Source: Cotesia glomerata
Lineage: Eukaryota > Arthropoda > Insecta > Hymenoptera > Braconidae
Reading direction: 5' to 3'
DNA length: 64,000 nucleotides
NCBI RefSeq assembly: GCF_020080835.1
Contig: NC_058159.1
Coordinates: forward strand, 15,749,101 to 15,813,100
The translations under genes and the position numbers were made by a program. Under the pieces are notes generated by a model. That model searched no databases, had not been told where the DNA came from, and saw nothing but the letters and a program-made list of their open reading frames with translations. Within the stretch, counting starts at the first letter, position 1. Every line of letters starts with the position of its first letter. Shown piece by piece: positions 53,464 through 64,000 of the stretch.

Positions 53464-54283
53464 TATCTCTTATATATATCCTGTGAATTTGAACCGCGTT
53501 GGACTGATAGATTTTGAAAAATCTCACAAAAACTAAGAAAAAATTTTTTTTTGAAAGTGGTTTCTTTGGAATAACTTTAAACAGCTTTCTTGATCGACTT
53601 CATAAAATAATCCGCCCTTAACCTTGAAAAACTACGTCGATTGCCGCTAATCCGGTCAAAATCGATTAACTCGTTCAAAAGATATCGTGAACGAAATAAA
53701 ACGGCAAAAAGTGTTTTATTCACATAACTTTGACATTTCTTTTCGAATTGTTTTCAATAAAATTGAATAATTTTTAGAGCTCAAAAAACCGCGTCGATCG
53801 CTCCCAAGCACGTTAAAATTGGTTGATTTGTTCGAGAGATATCCTCGACGAAATATTCGAAAACAAATGTTCTTTTAATATAACTCCGATATTTTTTGGA
53901 ATAACTTTTGAACGGCTTCACCGATCAATGTCAAAAACTAATCAGCTATTACTATCAATAAATTACATCGATCACCGTCAGGCTGGTCAAAATCGGTCAA
54001 ATCGTTCACGAGATATCGTAAACGAAAGAAGACCGAAAATAGTGTTTTTTTGGAATTACTCCGAATTTTCTAGTTTTAGCAATTCAAACTTGAACATTCT
54101 TTATTAGGCTGGGAAAAATTAATTGAATACCGCTAACAGCTTGAAAATCGGTTGATTCATTCAAAAGTTATTGCTGTTTGTAAATTCAAAAATCATTGTT
54201 ATACGAAACTTCCATCAGACTTTTGCGCTCGAAGAGCTCAAAAGCATAGAAAATCTATCTCTTTAAGCTTGGAGATCTCATGG
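53464..54283 (+). repeat. Dispersed repeat copy F, right part
   Basis: Continuation of 36262-36468 after the Polinton: ATAGATTTTGAAAAATCTCA, several TTCGAGAGATATC sub-units and a GAGCTC-type palindrome at 54225, then cut by a retrotransposon fragment at about 54284. Confidence 0.7.
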
Positions 54284-55730
54284 TCTCGTACACTGGTGTG
54301 TTTATTGTCCAAAACTAAGACATTTAAAACAGCAGGTTACTTTTGCAACTGGGCGTATACGACAGTTCACCCAACCGATCATCATATGGGCCTTGTCAGG
54401 GGTCGTAATCGCACTGGCCTCGTCTACTTTGCAGAAAGCTGCCCGATTTCCTCGTGGTGTGGGTTTTGTCAAATTTACCCGTTTGACCTCCAGGCTGTCA
54501 GTGAATTCACGTTTGAGTGCTTCACGGACTTCGCTCTCGGTAGAGATTCCGTCCAAGTCGACGATCTCGATCGTTGTTGTTGGTGTTGGCGTCTTGACCG
54601 TGCTGATCTTTGCAGTGGCTGACCTTACTGCATCGGTGAAAGCCTTGATGTCTTCGATCTTTCGAGTCATTTCAAGGAGAACGCCTCCGTGTTTCGTCTT
54701 TTTAATAGACTTTAGGTCTACGCCCGCCTCGACAGGGCTTGCCTTGGCATTGATTTCCTTTAGGATATCACTGATATCATATCAGCATGAGTTTGGCCGT
54801 CTACTGGTTGGACAAGAACAGCCTTAGTTCTTGTCTTCTTTCTCCTCGGTTTCATAGAGGCAACCTGTCTTGACTGGTTTTGAGCTTTATTAGGGGGAGC
54901 TGTTGTTTCATGCTCTTTTTCCTTCTTCTTCCTATTTCGGTCCACTGCAGTCCAGACGTCCTTCCGGGCTGTCTTTTTCTGTGGTAGCTTGTCAATTATT
55001 GAAGAAGGGCTGGGCGTGGACAGCTGCCTCTTCTTGTTATTGTCCTTTCCTTGCTGTGGTGATTTTTTAGGAGTGACCAAAGATGGCTGTGGTTTTTTGG
55101 TCAGACTTGGAGTTGTTTGGGTCATTGAGGCCGACATGCCTGGTGATTTATTGGCTAACCTATACGCTGTAGTGATAGATGTAACCAATTTTCTAATGTC
55201 ATGATGGAGATTCTTCTTGTCTTTTATAAACTCGGCTAACTCTTCGATTTTGATGCCGAGACTCTCCATTGGTGACTGTTGGCCTGTAACGGTCGGTACA
55301 GAGTTGATTCTTCCTCGGTAGGTTTGATTAGTGATAGGAGCAAAAGGTCCTCCACTTTTTGGAGGAATGTTGCTCAGCTGTCCGTTCTCTGCCATCTGGG
55401 CTGATTTGGTATTCTCTGTAACCTTGCTAGCATTGCTAGACAGCAGAGCCATGGGGTCTACTCCGCTGTTCAAACGGTCGCTTGATAACGACGAGTTCAG
55501 GTCCGTTTGCAGGCATTCCCTCGCCGGTACTTAGGTATCCCCCCTCTGCACCGTAGACGATGTTTGAAATTGATCTGGCATTTTCATATCATCTTTTGCT
55601 AGGTTTTGGTCCACCCCGAGTATTCTATTTCCTCGATACCCGACGCACCTGGAGTTTAGATATGCCGGGCATTCCCCTATCCACCACCTGGGGAGGCGCC
55701 CGATGCGAGTCCCAGCGAGCCCGACACGAG
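54284..55730 (-). mobile_element. R1-clade retrotransposon fragment with intact 5' end and missing 3' part
   Basis: In element sense it starts at 55730 with CTCGTGTCGGG, directly preceded by a TG/AC-rich tract (55731-55750), has a 5' UTR of about 260 bp, and ends within the first ORF1 zinc knuckle at 54284. Start position and target match the elements at 9402 and 30674, but the sequence is another family. Confidence 0.7.
54302..55473 (-). pseudogene. R1-clade ORF1 remnant, frameshifted
   Basis: 55473-54760 encodes a Pro/Ser/Lys-rich N-terminal region (SPMESLGIKIEELAEFIKDK and a basic KPRRKKTRTKA tract). A frame change near 54780, in a GATATCA repeat, leads to 54670-54302 with TIEIVDLDGISTESEVREAL, MIGWVNCRIRP and the truncated knuckle CCFKCLSFGQ. 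The segments correspond in order to VEIRDLDG and WTNCRIRA of the ORF1 at 31216. Confidence 0.75.
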
Positions 55731-56204
55731 GTGTGTGGGTGTGTGTGGATGTATGTAAACCTCCCATAACTTTTGAACGGATTGACCGATTTGATCATGG
55801 TTGGTGCCATTCGAAAGGGTTTGACTAAACTTTGACTAAACGAGAATTTAAATATACCTTAAAACGATTCAAACCTGTAGATTTTGTGAAATCACAAAAA
55901 AACTACATGAAAAAATTTTTTCCAATGGGGTTTTTTTGTAATAACATTTAAATGGCTTTACCGATCAATTCCAAATCTAATCAGCTCTTATCTTCAAAAA
56001 TTCACGTCGATCGCTGCCTGTCTGGTGGAAATAGGTTGATTCGTTCGAGTTATTGTTGATGAAAGAAAACCGAAAAAAAGTGTTTTTCGGAATTACTCTG
56101 GAATTTATAGATTTATCAATTCAAACTGGAAGATTCTTTATGAAGCTTAAAAAACTGCGTTGAATGCCACCAACCCCGTGGAAATCGGTTCATTCATTCA
56201 AAAG
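55731..56204 (+). repeat. Dispersed repeat copy G, truncated
   Basis: Begins with the short TG tract, then ATAACTTTTGAACGGATTGA, GTTGGTGCCATTCGAAAGGG and one CCGTGGAAATCGGTTCATTC unit; ended by the Harbinger-like element at 56208. Confidence 0.7.
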
Positions 56205-56379
56205 TTAGGAATCATCCATAAATTACGTCACACCTTATAGGGGGGGGGGAGGACATCACTAGAATGTGACATTGTGTGATAAAGGGCAGGGGGGGGGTCA
56301 AAAGCTTTGTGACGTCACATGTTATAATTTGGATTACTCATTCGTGAAACTTACAGTGCTCGTCGTTGATTCGTGACGG

Positions 56380-57300
56380 TAGAAAATTTTATGGTAAAAT
56401 AGAAAATCCAAAATTTCAACATCTGTAAATAAAGAAATCAATCAGAGGAAAATCTTCATAAGCATCAATTTAAACAAAATTGAAAAAATAATTCACTTTA
56501 AAAAATAGTTCACAAACCTCCATGAGTAGCTAACTGTGATAAATACGACACTTACTGTTTTTAAATTGTCCACTAAATTGTCGTCCTCCAGGAAGTTGCG
56601 GATCAGTCTCAAGAAATACACACGCTGTCATAAAAATGTCTAGGTTATTTTTTGGAGTGCGGGGAATCTCGCTGATGCCTGATTCGCAACCTCCTAGAAA
56701 ACCGACCTGTAAACATCGAAGAGTTGTAGTCGAGTGCTCTTGAGCATTATAGAAGTTATGTTTTAATTTTTTATGAGCTCGTAAATTGCAAGCAATTATA
56801 TATTTAATTGTATTTTTATTTGAATTTATAAATTCATATAAATCAAAATTTACAGATGTCTAAAATCACGGGTTTTTAAATTTGCTGGTCTATATTTATA
56901 GATGTCTATTGCTTAAGAATTTATATATTAATAACTGTCAATATTTTAATAAATATAAATATTCAAATTTCTTTTTACTGACTTCTCTGAATACAGTTCA
57001 TTTCATTTAATTCAATGTCTATATTTATATTCGATAAATTTTAAAATTATCCAATTATATTGTTATTTTTTTTTAATCTTATAATTTTAATTCTATTTAT
57101 TTGATGTTGTGTAATCATTTAAATTACTAATATTTTCAGTTTTTATTTTAATTGTGATTGATATTTTGAGTTATTTATTCTCAGTGTATTAATTTTTAAA
57201 TTTTGTTCAAATTGATGCTTATAAAGATTTTTGTTTTATTGATTTCATTATTTACAGATGTCAAAATTTTGATTTTTCTATTTTACCATAAAGTTTTTAA
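56380..57300. repeat. Inverted repeat pair of about 120 bp
   Basis: 56380-56500 and 57175-57300 are complementary with some divergence (TTTATGGTAAAATAG, CATCTGTAAATAA, ATAAGCATCAATTT), enclosing about 680 bp of AT-rich DNA. Confidence 0.75.
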
Positions 57301-57713
57301 CCGGTACGAATGAATGACGCTGTTATGTCCAAGGGCGTTTTTTGAGCGGTAGCGTAAACGGTGGAGGTTTGGACTAACAGTTTAAAGAATACGCAACGGA
57401 GGTTTTAATTCCGTTGTTTTAATTATTTTTGTGGGACGTTTTCGATGTACGAATTTACCACGCCTTCGTTTGAGACTGTACACGGATTTCTATTAGGAGT
57501 CGATGTACTTACTACTTGCTAGATTATTTCTTAGGGTCGGATCTGTGGTTCCGGGGCTGATCGTAGTGCCTTTTCTTTGATTGGACCCTCTGTTGGTATT
57601 TGCAGCGAATGGATGGATTCAGGCTGTTTATTCTAAGGGGTCCTTATTTTACGAAATGAACTTATTCGAAACAGATTTCACTTTTCAAGACCTGGTTTAC
57701 ACTTAAAACTAAT

Positions 57714-59043
57714 ACGTGGCCTGCCGGTTGAAACCGCGTCCAAACTTCCTTTAAGTGCGGAGCAAATTAAAGCAAAGGACTCTACAAGGCACGGGCCCGT
57801 CAGTTAAACGCGGAAGTCGAATTAACCAACTAAGACCTGGTTTACACTTAAAACTAATCCGAACAAAAACAGTTTCACTGTAAAAAAATCGCGCCAAGTC
57901 CACGTTCATAAGACTATTAGGAAAAAAAAAATTTTTTTTTCTTTACAAAAAGAAACAAAATTAAAAAATTAAAAAATCTAAGTTACTGATATGATTGTTT
58001 ATGATTTTCGGAAATTAAAAAAAATCTTATTGTAAATTTAAAAATTTTAAAAAAAATTTTAGAACGTACTTGGTGTGCGTCATTGTGCATTTCAATTTTT
58101 TTAAAGTCCTAATAAATAGATTTTACGAATTTCATTAAAAGTAAAATATTTTGCAACCACGCACACTAAATACGTTCTAAAATTTTTATTTAATTTTTAA
58201 ATTTACAATAAGATTTTTTTTAATTTCCGAAAATCATAAACAATCATATCGGTTGCTTGGAATTTTTAATTTTTTAATTTTGTATCTTTTTGTAGAGAAA
58301 AAACAATTTTTTTTTTCCTAATAGTTCTATGAACGTAGACTTGGCGCGATTTTTTTTACAGTGAAACTGTTTTTGTTCGGATTTTAGTATTTTTTGTAAT
58401 TATAATGAAAATTTACAATTGGTACCAACTTAAATCTCGCGTTGGCAGCATTTTTTACTGCAAACTATCCCCTTGAAGCTACAGCTTATGTAGATATAAT
58501 TCCAGTGCACCCTTACGGCCGTAAATGTAAGTTGTGAATTACTTTTTTTAACTGTAGTTGCGTATCTATAGGAGGATTACTACACATTTTTATTTTATCT
58601 AGTCTGTGGCGCTAACCTTTCTCCATCAAAAAAAAGTCTGGATCGAAATTTCTGAGCGAGCTATAGTATGTGATGATAAAATTTAATAATTTCAAGTAAA
58701 TAAATTGTTATAAGTGAATATAATTAATTAATACGGTGAAATAAATTATGAATCACTGTTATGATAAACGAATTGGGTAAAAAAAGTACCGTAGAATTAA
58801 ATAAAATTTCACAACCTCAAAAAACCGTTCTGCTTACAGTAAACATAGTCGGTAGTCTGGCGCTCCGTTTACAACAGATTTGAACGAAACTTGGCGCCAG
58901 ATTCTACCGAATCTGTGGATACGTGGCCTGCTGGTTGAAACCGCGTCCAAACTTCCTTTAAGTGCGGATCAAATTAAAGCAAAGGACTCTACAAGGCACG
59001 GGCCCGTCAGTTAAACGCGGAAGTCGAATTAACCAACTAAGAC
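57714..59043 (+). repeat. 123-bp direct repeats around a foldback element
   Basis: 57714-57836 and 58921-59043 differ at about two positions (both start ACGTGGCCTG). A separate 25-bp direct repeat (CCTGGTTTACACTTAAAAC) brackets the first copy at 57692 and 57836. Confidence 0.85.
57856..58384. mobile_element. Foldback/long-TIR MITE, 529 bp
   Basis: Arms 57856-58080 and 58160-58384 are complementary over about 225 bp with few differences, starting CCGAACAAAAACAGTTTCAC, with a 79-bp loop. No ORF. The transcript would form a long hairpin. Confidence 0.8.
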
Positions 59044-59635
59044 AAGACGTTGGCCTTTTAAAACCTCGCGCTGCCGATTTTGCAGAAGTCCCCGCTAGTT
59101 AACCAGCAGTCGCGTAGCTTCTATTTTATTGTGGCTTTCGCGCATGGAGAAGTTTTCCATCTGCGCGGACGATTTAAATTTAAAGAATGAGAAAAGAGAA
59201 AAAAAAATTTGCGGGTGGACATAACAACGCGCACTGTATATATGAAAAAAAAAATTTTTAATATTTACGAACTCAATTTATATTCATTAATCCTTTAGCA
59301 ATCTCGTTATGAGATTATTTCTCACGCAACAACACCTAACTTCTAAAGCGGCGTTGTAATGCAAGTAAGATACTAGAATTCTCAAGAGTTCTGAATAATA
59401 AGGGTCTGAGTAGGTTTAAATCGCTCGCTCGCTTTTCTAAAAAATGAAAATAACTGTTTCTTTCTAATTATTTTGAAATAGATGCATAAAATTGAAAAAT
59501 GTCTGACGTCAAATCAAGGGGTAGGGGGTTCGCAAAATGTGACAAGGACGAGGGGAGGGGTTAAAAATTCCTGAAATTCGTGTGACGTGATTTATGGATG
59601 GCCCCTTAGAGATATTCAAGATATATTTTAAAATA

Positions 59636-61735
59636 CACTAGCTGTTACCCGAGCGAGCGCTCCAATGGGCACTTTATAGAATTGTATTTTGAGATCTAGA
59701 CTTGAAATTCAATGGAAGTATTGTATTGAATTCCAAAGATTCTAAATTCTATCGGATTGGCCTGTACCTTCTATCCATGTTATCATTCTAGCTAATATCT
59801 ATGATAACTTTCAATGTGCAATAACTATAACATTCCCGTGGCTTCCTCCAAAAATGAATAATAACTGACACAAAGAAAAAAATTTGAAATGAGCATTGAA
59901 AATTTCAGTTAAAGCAATTTCAGGTCTCATAAGTGAAATTGAAATCTGCCTAGCTTAAAGCGCGACGAATTTTGCCGTTAATTAAAATTTTTTCCGTTAC
60001 ATCAATTTTTCATAGTAAATTGTTTGTGCATGTTTTTTACAAAATCTCTGAAAATGAGTAGCCAAATTTCTTTTCTCTATCTTAAGTGTTTAGGAAATGT
60101 ATTTATTTTAATCTGTTACATTTCTGCGATCCCGTGATAATAACAATTCATCGGTTATGTGATTAGCAAAAATAAAATGTATTCAAAATACTAAGTCCGT
60201 TGACTATATAGCTAAATGTAAAGTTAAATTTTAGAAATCTTACAATGACTTTTTCGCCGCTGCCAAAGAGACGATTGTTATAAGAAAACATAATTATTGA
60301 AAAAGGAAAATATTTTAATCCGTCGACATTGGAGACCATCCCTGTAATTACCTGTTTCTCTTAAGATTCTATCAAATTTTATATCTGTAGAAACTTTATT
60401 TTAAATATATGGATTTTTTGACAACTATCGATCCCGCACTCCTATTTGAGAGAGAAATTTCGTAAGATCTTCTTCGAGATGATTCTTACATTATATATAA
60501 AATATTCCAACAAAACTTCGAGTCCATAGAAACTAATGTTTTGAAAAAAGAGATTTTCATTGTTAACGCCCCTGCAGTCCCTATTGGGGTTGGAATTTGA
60601 TAAAATTCATTCTTAGCTGAACTTGACGTCATACACGAATATTTCTACCAAATTTGGAGTCTGTCGAAGTTACAGTTTGGAAATTAAAATTTTAGATTTT
60701 AACACCCACCCCGCAATACCTATCGGTAGTAAACTTTATTGAAATCCATTTTAAGATGATCTCTACAGGAGAAATGAAAGATTTCTACAAAATTTAGAGT
60801 TTTCAGAAGCTATATTTTGGAAATGAACATTTTTTATTCAACACCCACTCCCGCGATCCTTATTGGAGGTGATTCGTTGTAAAATCCATTCTTAGATAAT
60901 TTATATGTCACATATACTTCTACTAAGACATAAATAGACTCTTCCTAAGACTCCTACTAAATTTGAAGTCTATGGAAGCTATAGCTTGAAAATTAAAAAT
61001 TTTAATTGTTAAGACCCGTCCCCGCAAACCCCTGTGAAGTGAGCTGTCGTAAAATTTATCCCTATATTATTTCTACATCTCTTACAGAAAATTTCTACTC
61101 AATTTGGAGTCTATTGGAGCTATAGTTTGAAAACGAGAATTTTTTAATGTTAAAACCCTCGCAATCCTCTTTGGGGTAGGATATCGTAAAATTCGTTCAT
61201 AAATTATTTTTACATTACGTACAGAAATTTCCTACAGAATTTGGAATCTGTAGGAGTTATAGCTTAAAAATTAATAATTTTCATTGTTAATACTTACCTC
61301 CGCAATCCCCTGTGGGATGAGTTGTCATAAAATTCGTTTATAAATTATTTTTACATTACTTATCGAAAATTTCTACGAATGTTGGAGTCTGTAGGAGCTG
61401 TAGCTTGAAAATTAAAAATTTTAATTGTTAAGACCCACCTCCGCAACTCTTTGTAAGGTGAAATATCGTAAATTTCGTTCATAGATTATTTCTATATCTC
61501 TTGCAGAAGATTCCTACCAAATTTGGAGTCGATAGGAGCTTTAGTTTAAAAAAGGGAATTTTTTATTGTTAACGCCCCCGCAACCCCCTTTGTAGGTGGA
61601 ATTTCGTAAAATCTGTTCTTAGCTGACCTCTACTCGGTAAAAAGAATATTCCTACCAAATTTCAAGTCTCTAGGTCTTATGGTTCCAGAGATATTGTGAT
61701 GAGTGACTATATACGTGGAAATCTCTTATATATAT
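59636..61735 (+). repeat. GCTGTTACCCG repeat with internal tandem array
   Basis: Starts CTAGCTGTTACCCGAGCGAG. From about 60440 to 61640 there are seven or eight diverged units of roughly 150 bp, each with CTACCAAATTTGGAGTCT, AGCTATAGTTTGAAAA, ATTGTTAA, CCCCGCAA and TCGTAAAATTCGTTC. Ends near AGAGATATTGTGATGAGTGA. No coding potential. Confidence 0.75.
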
Positions 61736-62639
61736 TGCAACGTGGCTGGTCTCGACTGTTCGTATAGTGAAATAGAATTTGCATTAGAAAATTATTTAGC
61801 TAAATTTTAATTTAATAATTAATTACAAACTGGGTCGAAAAGACACGCTCGTTACACCCGGATTGTAACCAACTCGAAGCCGTAGCTTATAAGAGTCCAT
61901 GCTGCTCCAGACGCTTGTAGCTTTAGAGTTTACGGCGGACCAAGCCGATAGCTTTCAAAACTACAAATAGCTAAATTGATTTTAGTCGCGTTAGGGATAT
62001 GGTCTAGGGCAAATCCTGGTTGGCAATACTCGTTAAAATATAGATTCAGCTCCGGCACAAAACCAATCTTTGCCGCGTACTGCTCCGCCGATCGCTCAGT
62101 GTGGAAAAATAGAGCTAAATGGTCGTCAAAATACAAATATTGGCAATTCCGCTTAAAGTAAGTTCAATACCGCGTCCAATTCTTACCAATATACCACCTG
62201 ACTTACAACAGGTACTACTATCACTTCGGTGTGCTTTAACGTTGTCCAGCGGTGGTAGATTCCTCGTGGCTGCAGCTGGGCCGGTTACTTGATCAGGAAC
62301 AGACGAGTTGATCGAAGTGACCGACAAGCCAAGATGTTTCTCGATCAATCAAACAATGAAACGATGCTTTCCTTAACAAAATGGCTGACTACTCGAGACC
62401 GCTCGAGTACGCGACATGCCAAGCAAATTTATCTTGTATAGGCGTCGTATTATTTAATTAAAGTACGACATACTCCTTTTTAACTGATAATCGGAGTCGT
62501 ATCGTACTATTGTAGATTAAAATGCCGTTATTGTTTGATAAATGATGTAAATTAATAAAATACTGAACATTACGTTATAACACGGTGAAAAATAATTAAT
62601 TATATTTTACCAAAAATATCAATTACAGAAGTATTGTTC
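61736..62639. other. Unassigned sequence, higher GC
   Basis: Short frames on both strands (for example 61930-62136 minus) show no recognisable family. The sequence abuts a BEL leader and could be a diverged LTR, but this is not demonstrated. Confidence 0.4.
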
Positions 62640-62965
62640 AATGAAACGGCCCAGCCGCGATGAAGTCGCCCCTAGGGGACTCCCAATTTCACGAGCCGCA
62701 CCTGTCAACCGCTAGTTCCCGCAAAATCTAACTGCCTGCACAAAACTTAGCTTGACTGATCACGCCATGTCTCGACGGTGTGATTGGCTGATCGCTCCGC
62801 AGACATGCGCGATCAGCCTTCTTTCTCAAGTCGACGAGGAAGAAAACGCATTATTATTATTATCTTTCGCTTCCACGCTTTTGCTGCATCAAGTCGCCAT
62901 TAGTATTTCTTTACTTTCGCTTTTTATTAATAAACCACGTTTCGCTTATTTAATAGTTTAATTTG
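62640..62965 (+). mobile_element. BEL/Pao leader fragment, plus orientation
   Basis: Aligns with the complement of about 1500-1830 through GGGGGACTCCCAA-like, GCACCTGTC.ACCGCTAGTT, GCGATCAGCC and GACTTGATGCAGC-type blocks (in complement), with substitutions and small indels. Gag does not follow recognisably. Confidence 0.7.
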
Positions 62966-64000
62966 CTTAAACATCATTTACGAGTATACATTATGAAGGT
63001 TGACCAAAGACTGAATGCACACGGCTTCCGCGTACATAAATTAGCATAGAAAGTGGGGACACGTTCTAGCCCCACCCTCAAACGATTTTTGTACTATTAG
63101 CACTTATCACCTAATTTCTAATCTGACATGTTATCAGCAAAGGTTTAGTATTAAGTGGTAAATTGGCTTTTACCTAATGTGAGCCAACTGGCTACGGTGC
63201 AATATATATATATATAGATAAAAAATACAAAGCTAAAAATATAAAAACAATATATTAATGATATATCTAAAATATATTTGAAGTATATAAACTATCTATG
63301 AATAGCGACCAAAATTTAGATATTGAAAATATATTTACTATACATAATTTATTTATATTTATTAGGGTGTGTCAATTTGAGGCGACTGTTTTTTTCAACG
63401 GAAAAACAGGCTGAAAACTTGCATGAAAATGAGAATAGAAGCTTGTTCAAAGCAAAGCTCTTAATATTATTATTTAGAAGTGCCTGTCCCTAATTTTTCA
63501 TTCCACATTTAAATAACATGGGAAAAAAAATTCTTTTTTTTGTTTATTTTTTTAGCTTGGCATACGCACCTTATATAAACAAATCCATAGCATATTTTTG
63601 TAGAAAATTCAACGCTCTACAAAAAAGGTTCCGTACTTTTTTATCATAGAGATAGCTGTTCTAAAGATATTCAAACATAAACTTCTAAATGTATAAAATT
63701 TTGACTATTCAAGTATTGAACTGATACAAATTAATTTATAACTGTCTTAAAAATTATTTTTATATGTGAAATTAGTTCTGATGCGCTAACGTTTTTATCA
63801 AACTGAAAGAAAAATTACTCATGTATCAAATTTTTTTCTTCTTTATTTCATTTACTGTAAGAAAATCACCCGAGTTGAATGACCCGAGTTAAATGAATTT
63901 GATACTTCAAAAGTTTTACGGAATTATCAATTTATTACTCTACATGGAGATGTTATGTCCACCCGCAAAAATTTTTTTTTTCTCTTTCGTAAAATTTAAA
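62966..64000. other. AT-rich spacer at window end
   Basis: No gene. The last 40 bases contain the complement of 59195-59225 (GCGGGTGGACATAACA), a short inverted match of unknown origin. Confidence 0.4.

Larger units (their letters stand above)
56208..59605. mobile_element. Harbinger-like non-autonomous element, 3.4 kb, with nested repeats
   Basis: Inverted ends ATCATCCATAAATTACGTCA (left) and the complement of TGACGTGATTTATGGATGG (right), with TTA duplications at 56205-56207 and 59606-59608. Both subterminal regions hold G-runs (9 G at 56242 and 56292; GGGG tracts at 59518-59560). No transposase. The ends resemble those of the TAA-flanked MITE at 18627 (both contain CATAAA followed by ACGT). 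Confidence 0.65.

Overview
The window is a repeat-saturated piece of a eukaryotic nuclear genome, almost certainly an arthropod and probably an insect. The one host gene recognised is dystrophin, seen as two minus-strand exons (12650-13285 and 13361-13471) with canonical splice sites and unbroken reading frames. No further dystrophin exon was recognised up to 64000. The rest looks like a very large intron, or intron plus intergenic DNA, filled with nested transposable elements.

Layout. 1-3083: 5' part of a minus-strand BEL/Pao retrotransposon (gag, leader, LTR). 5340-8032: broken DDE transposon with a SWIM-finger companion gene, split by a TA-flanked MITE. 9402-11572, 15137-17240, 30674-35829 and 54284-55730: four R1-clade non-LTR retrotransposons, three of which start exactly at an (AC)n microsatellite; the 30.7-35.8 kb copy is full length with one in-frame stop. 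18.1-20.0 kb: transposon-associated gene remnant split by a Harbinger-type MITE. 20266-25132: apparently intact Ty1/copia element with identical LTRs. 36475-53457: complete Polinton/Maverick (adintovirus-like) element with 139-bp identical TIRs and a 6-bp target duplication, interrupted by a 1977-bp solo LTR. 56208-59605: Harbinger-like non-autonomous element with nested foldback DNA. 59.6-61.7 kb: repeat with an internal tandem array. 62.6-63.0 kb: second BEL leader fragment, in the opposite orientation.

A dispersed repeat of about 0.7-1 kb recurs at least seven times. It carries an adjacent TG/AC microsatellite and repeated palindromes around GAGCTC. It supplies the AC tracts into which the R1-clade elements inserted, and one copy was the target of the Polinton.

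The Polinton encodes, on the minus strand from right to left: a protein-primed DNA polymerase B with predicted N-terminal introns, an IQGF-type gene, a spliced Ser-rich gene, a packaging ATPase, a small basic gene (split by the solo LTR), a conserved gene of unknown function, a retrovirus-type integrase, a penton-like minor capsid protein, a small Gly-rich basic protein, a 37-aa basic ORF, the double-jelly-roll major capsid protein, a second IQGF-type gene and an adenain-like protease. One gene near the right end runs on the plus strand. Replication, packaging, virion and integration modules are all represented, but several genes carry stops or frameshifts, so this copy is not expected to be autonomous.
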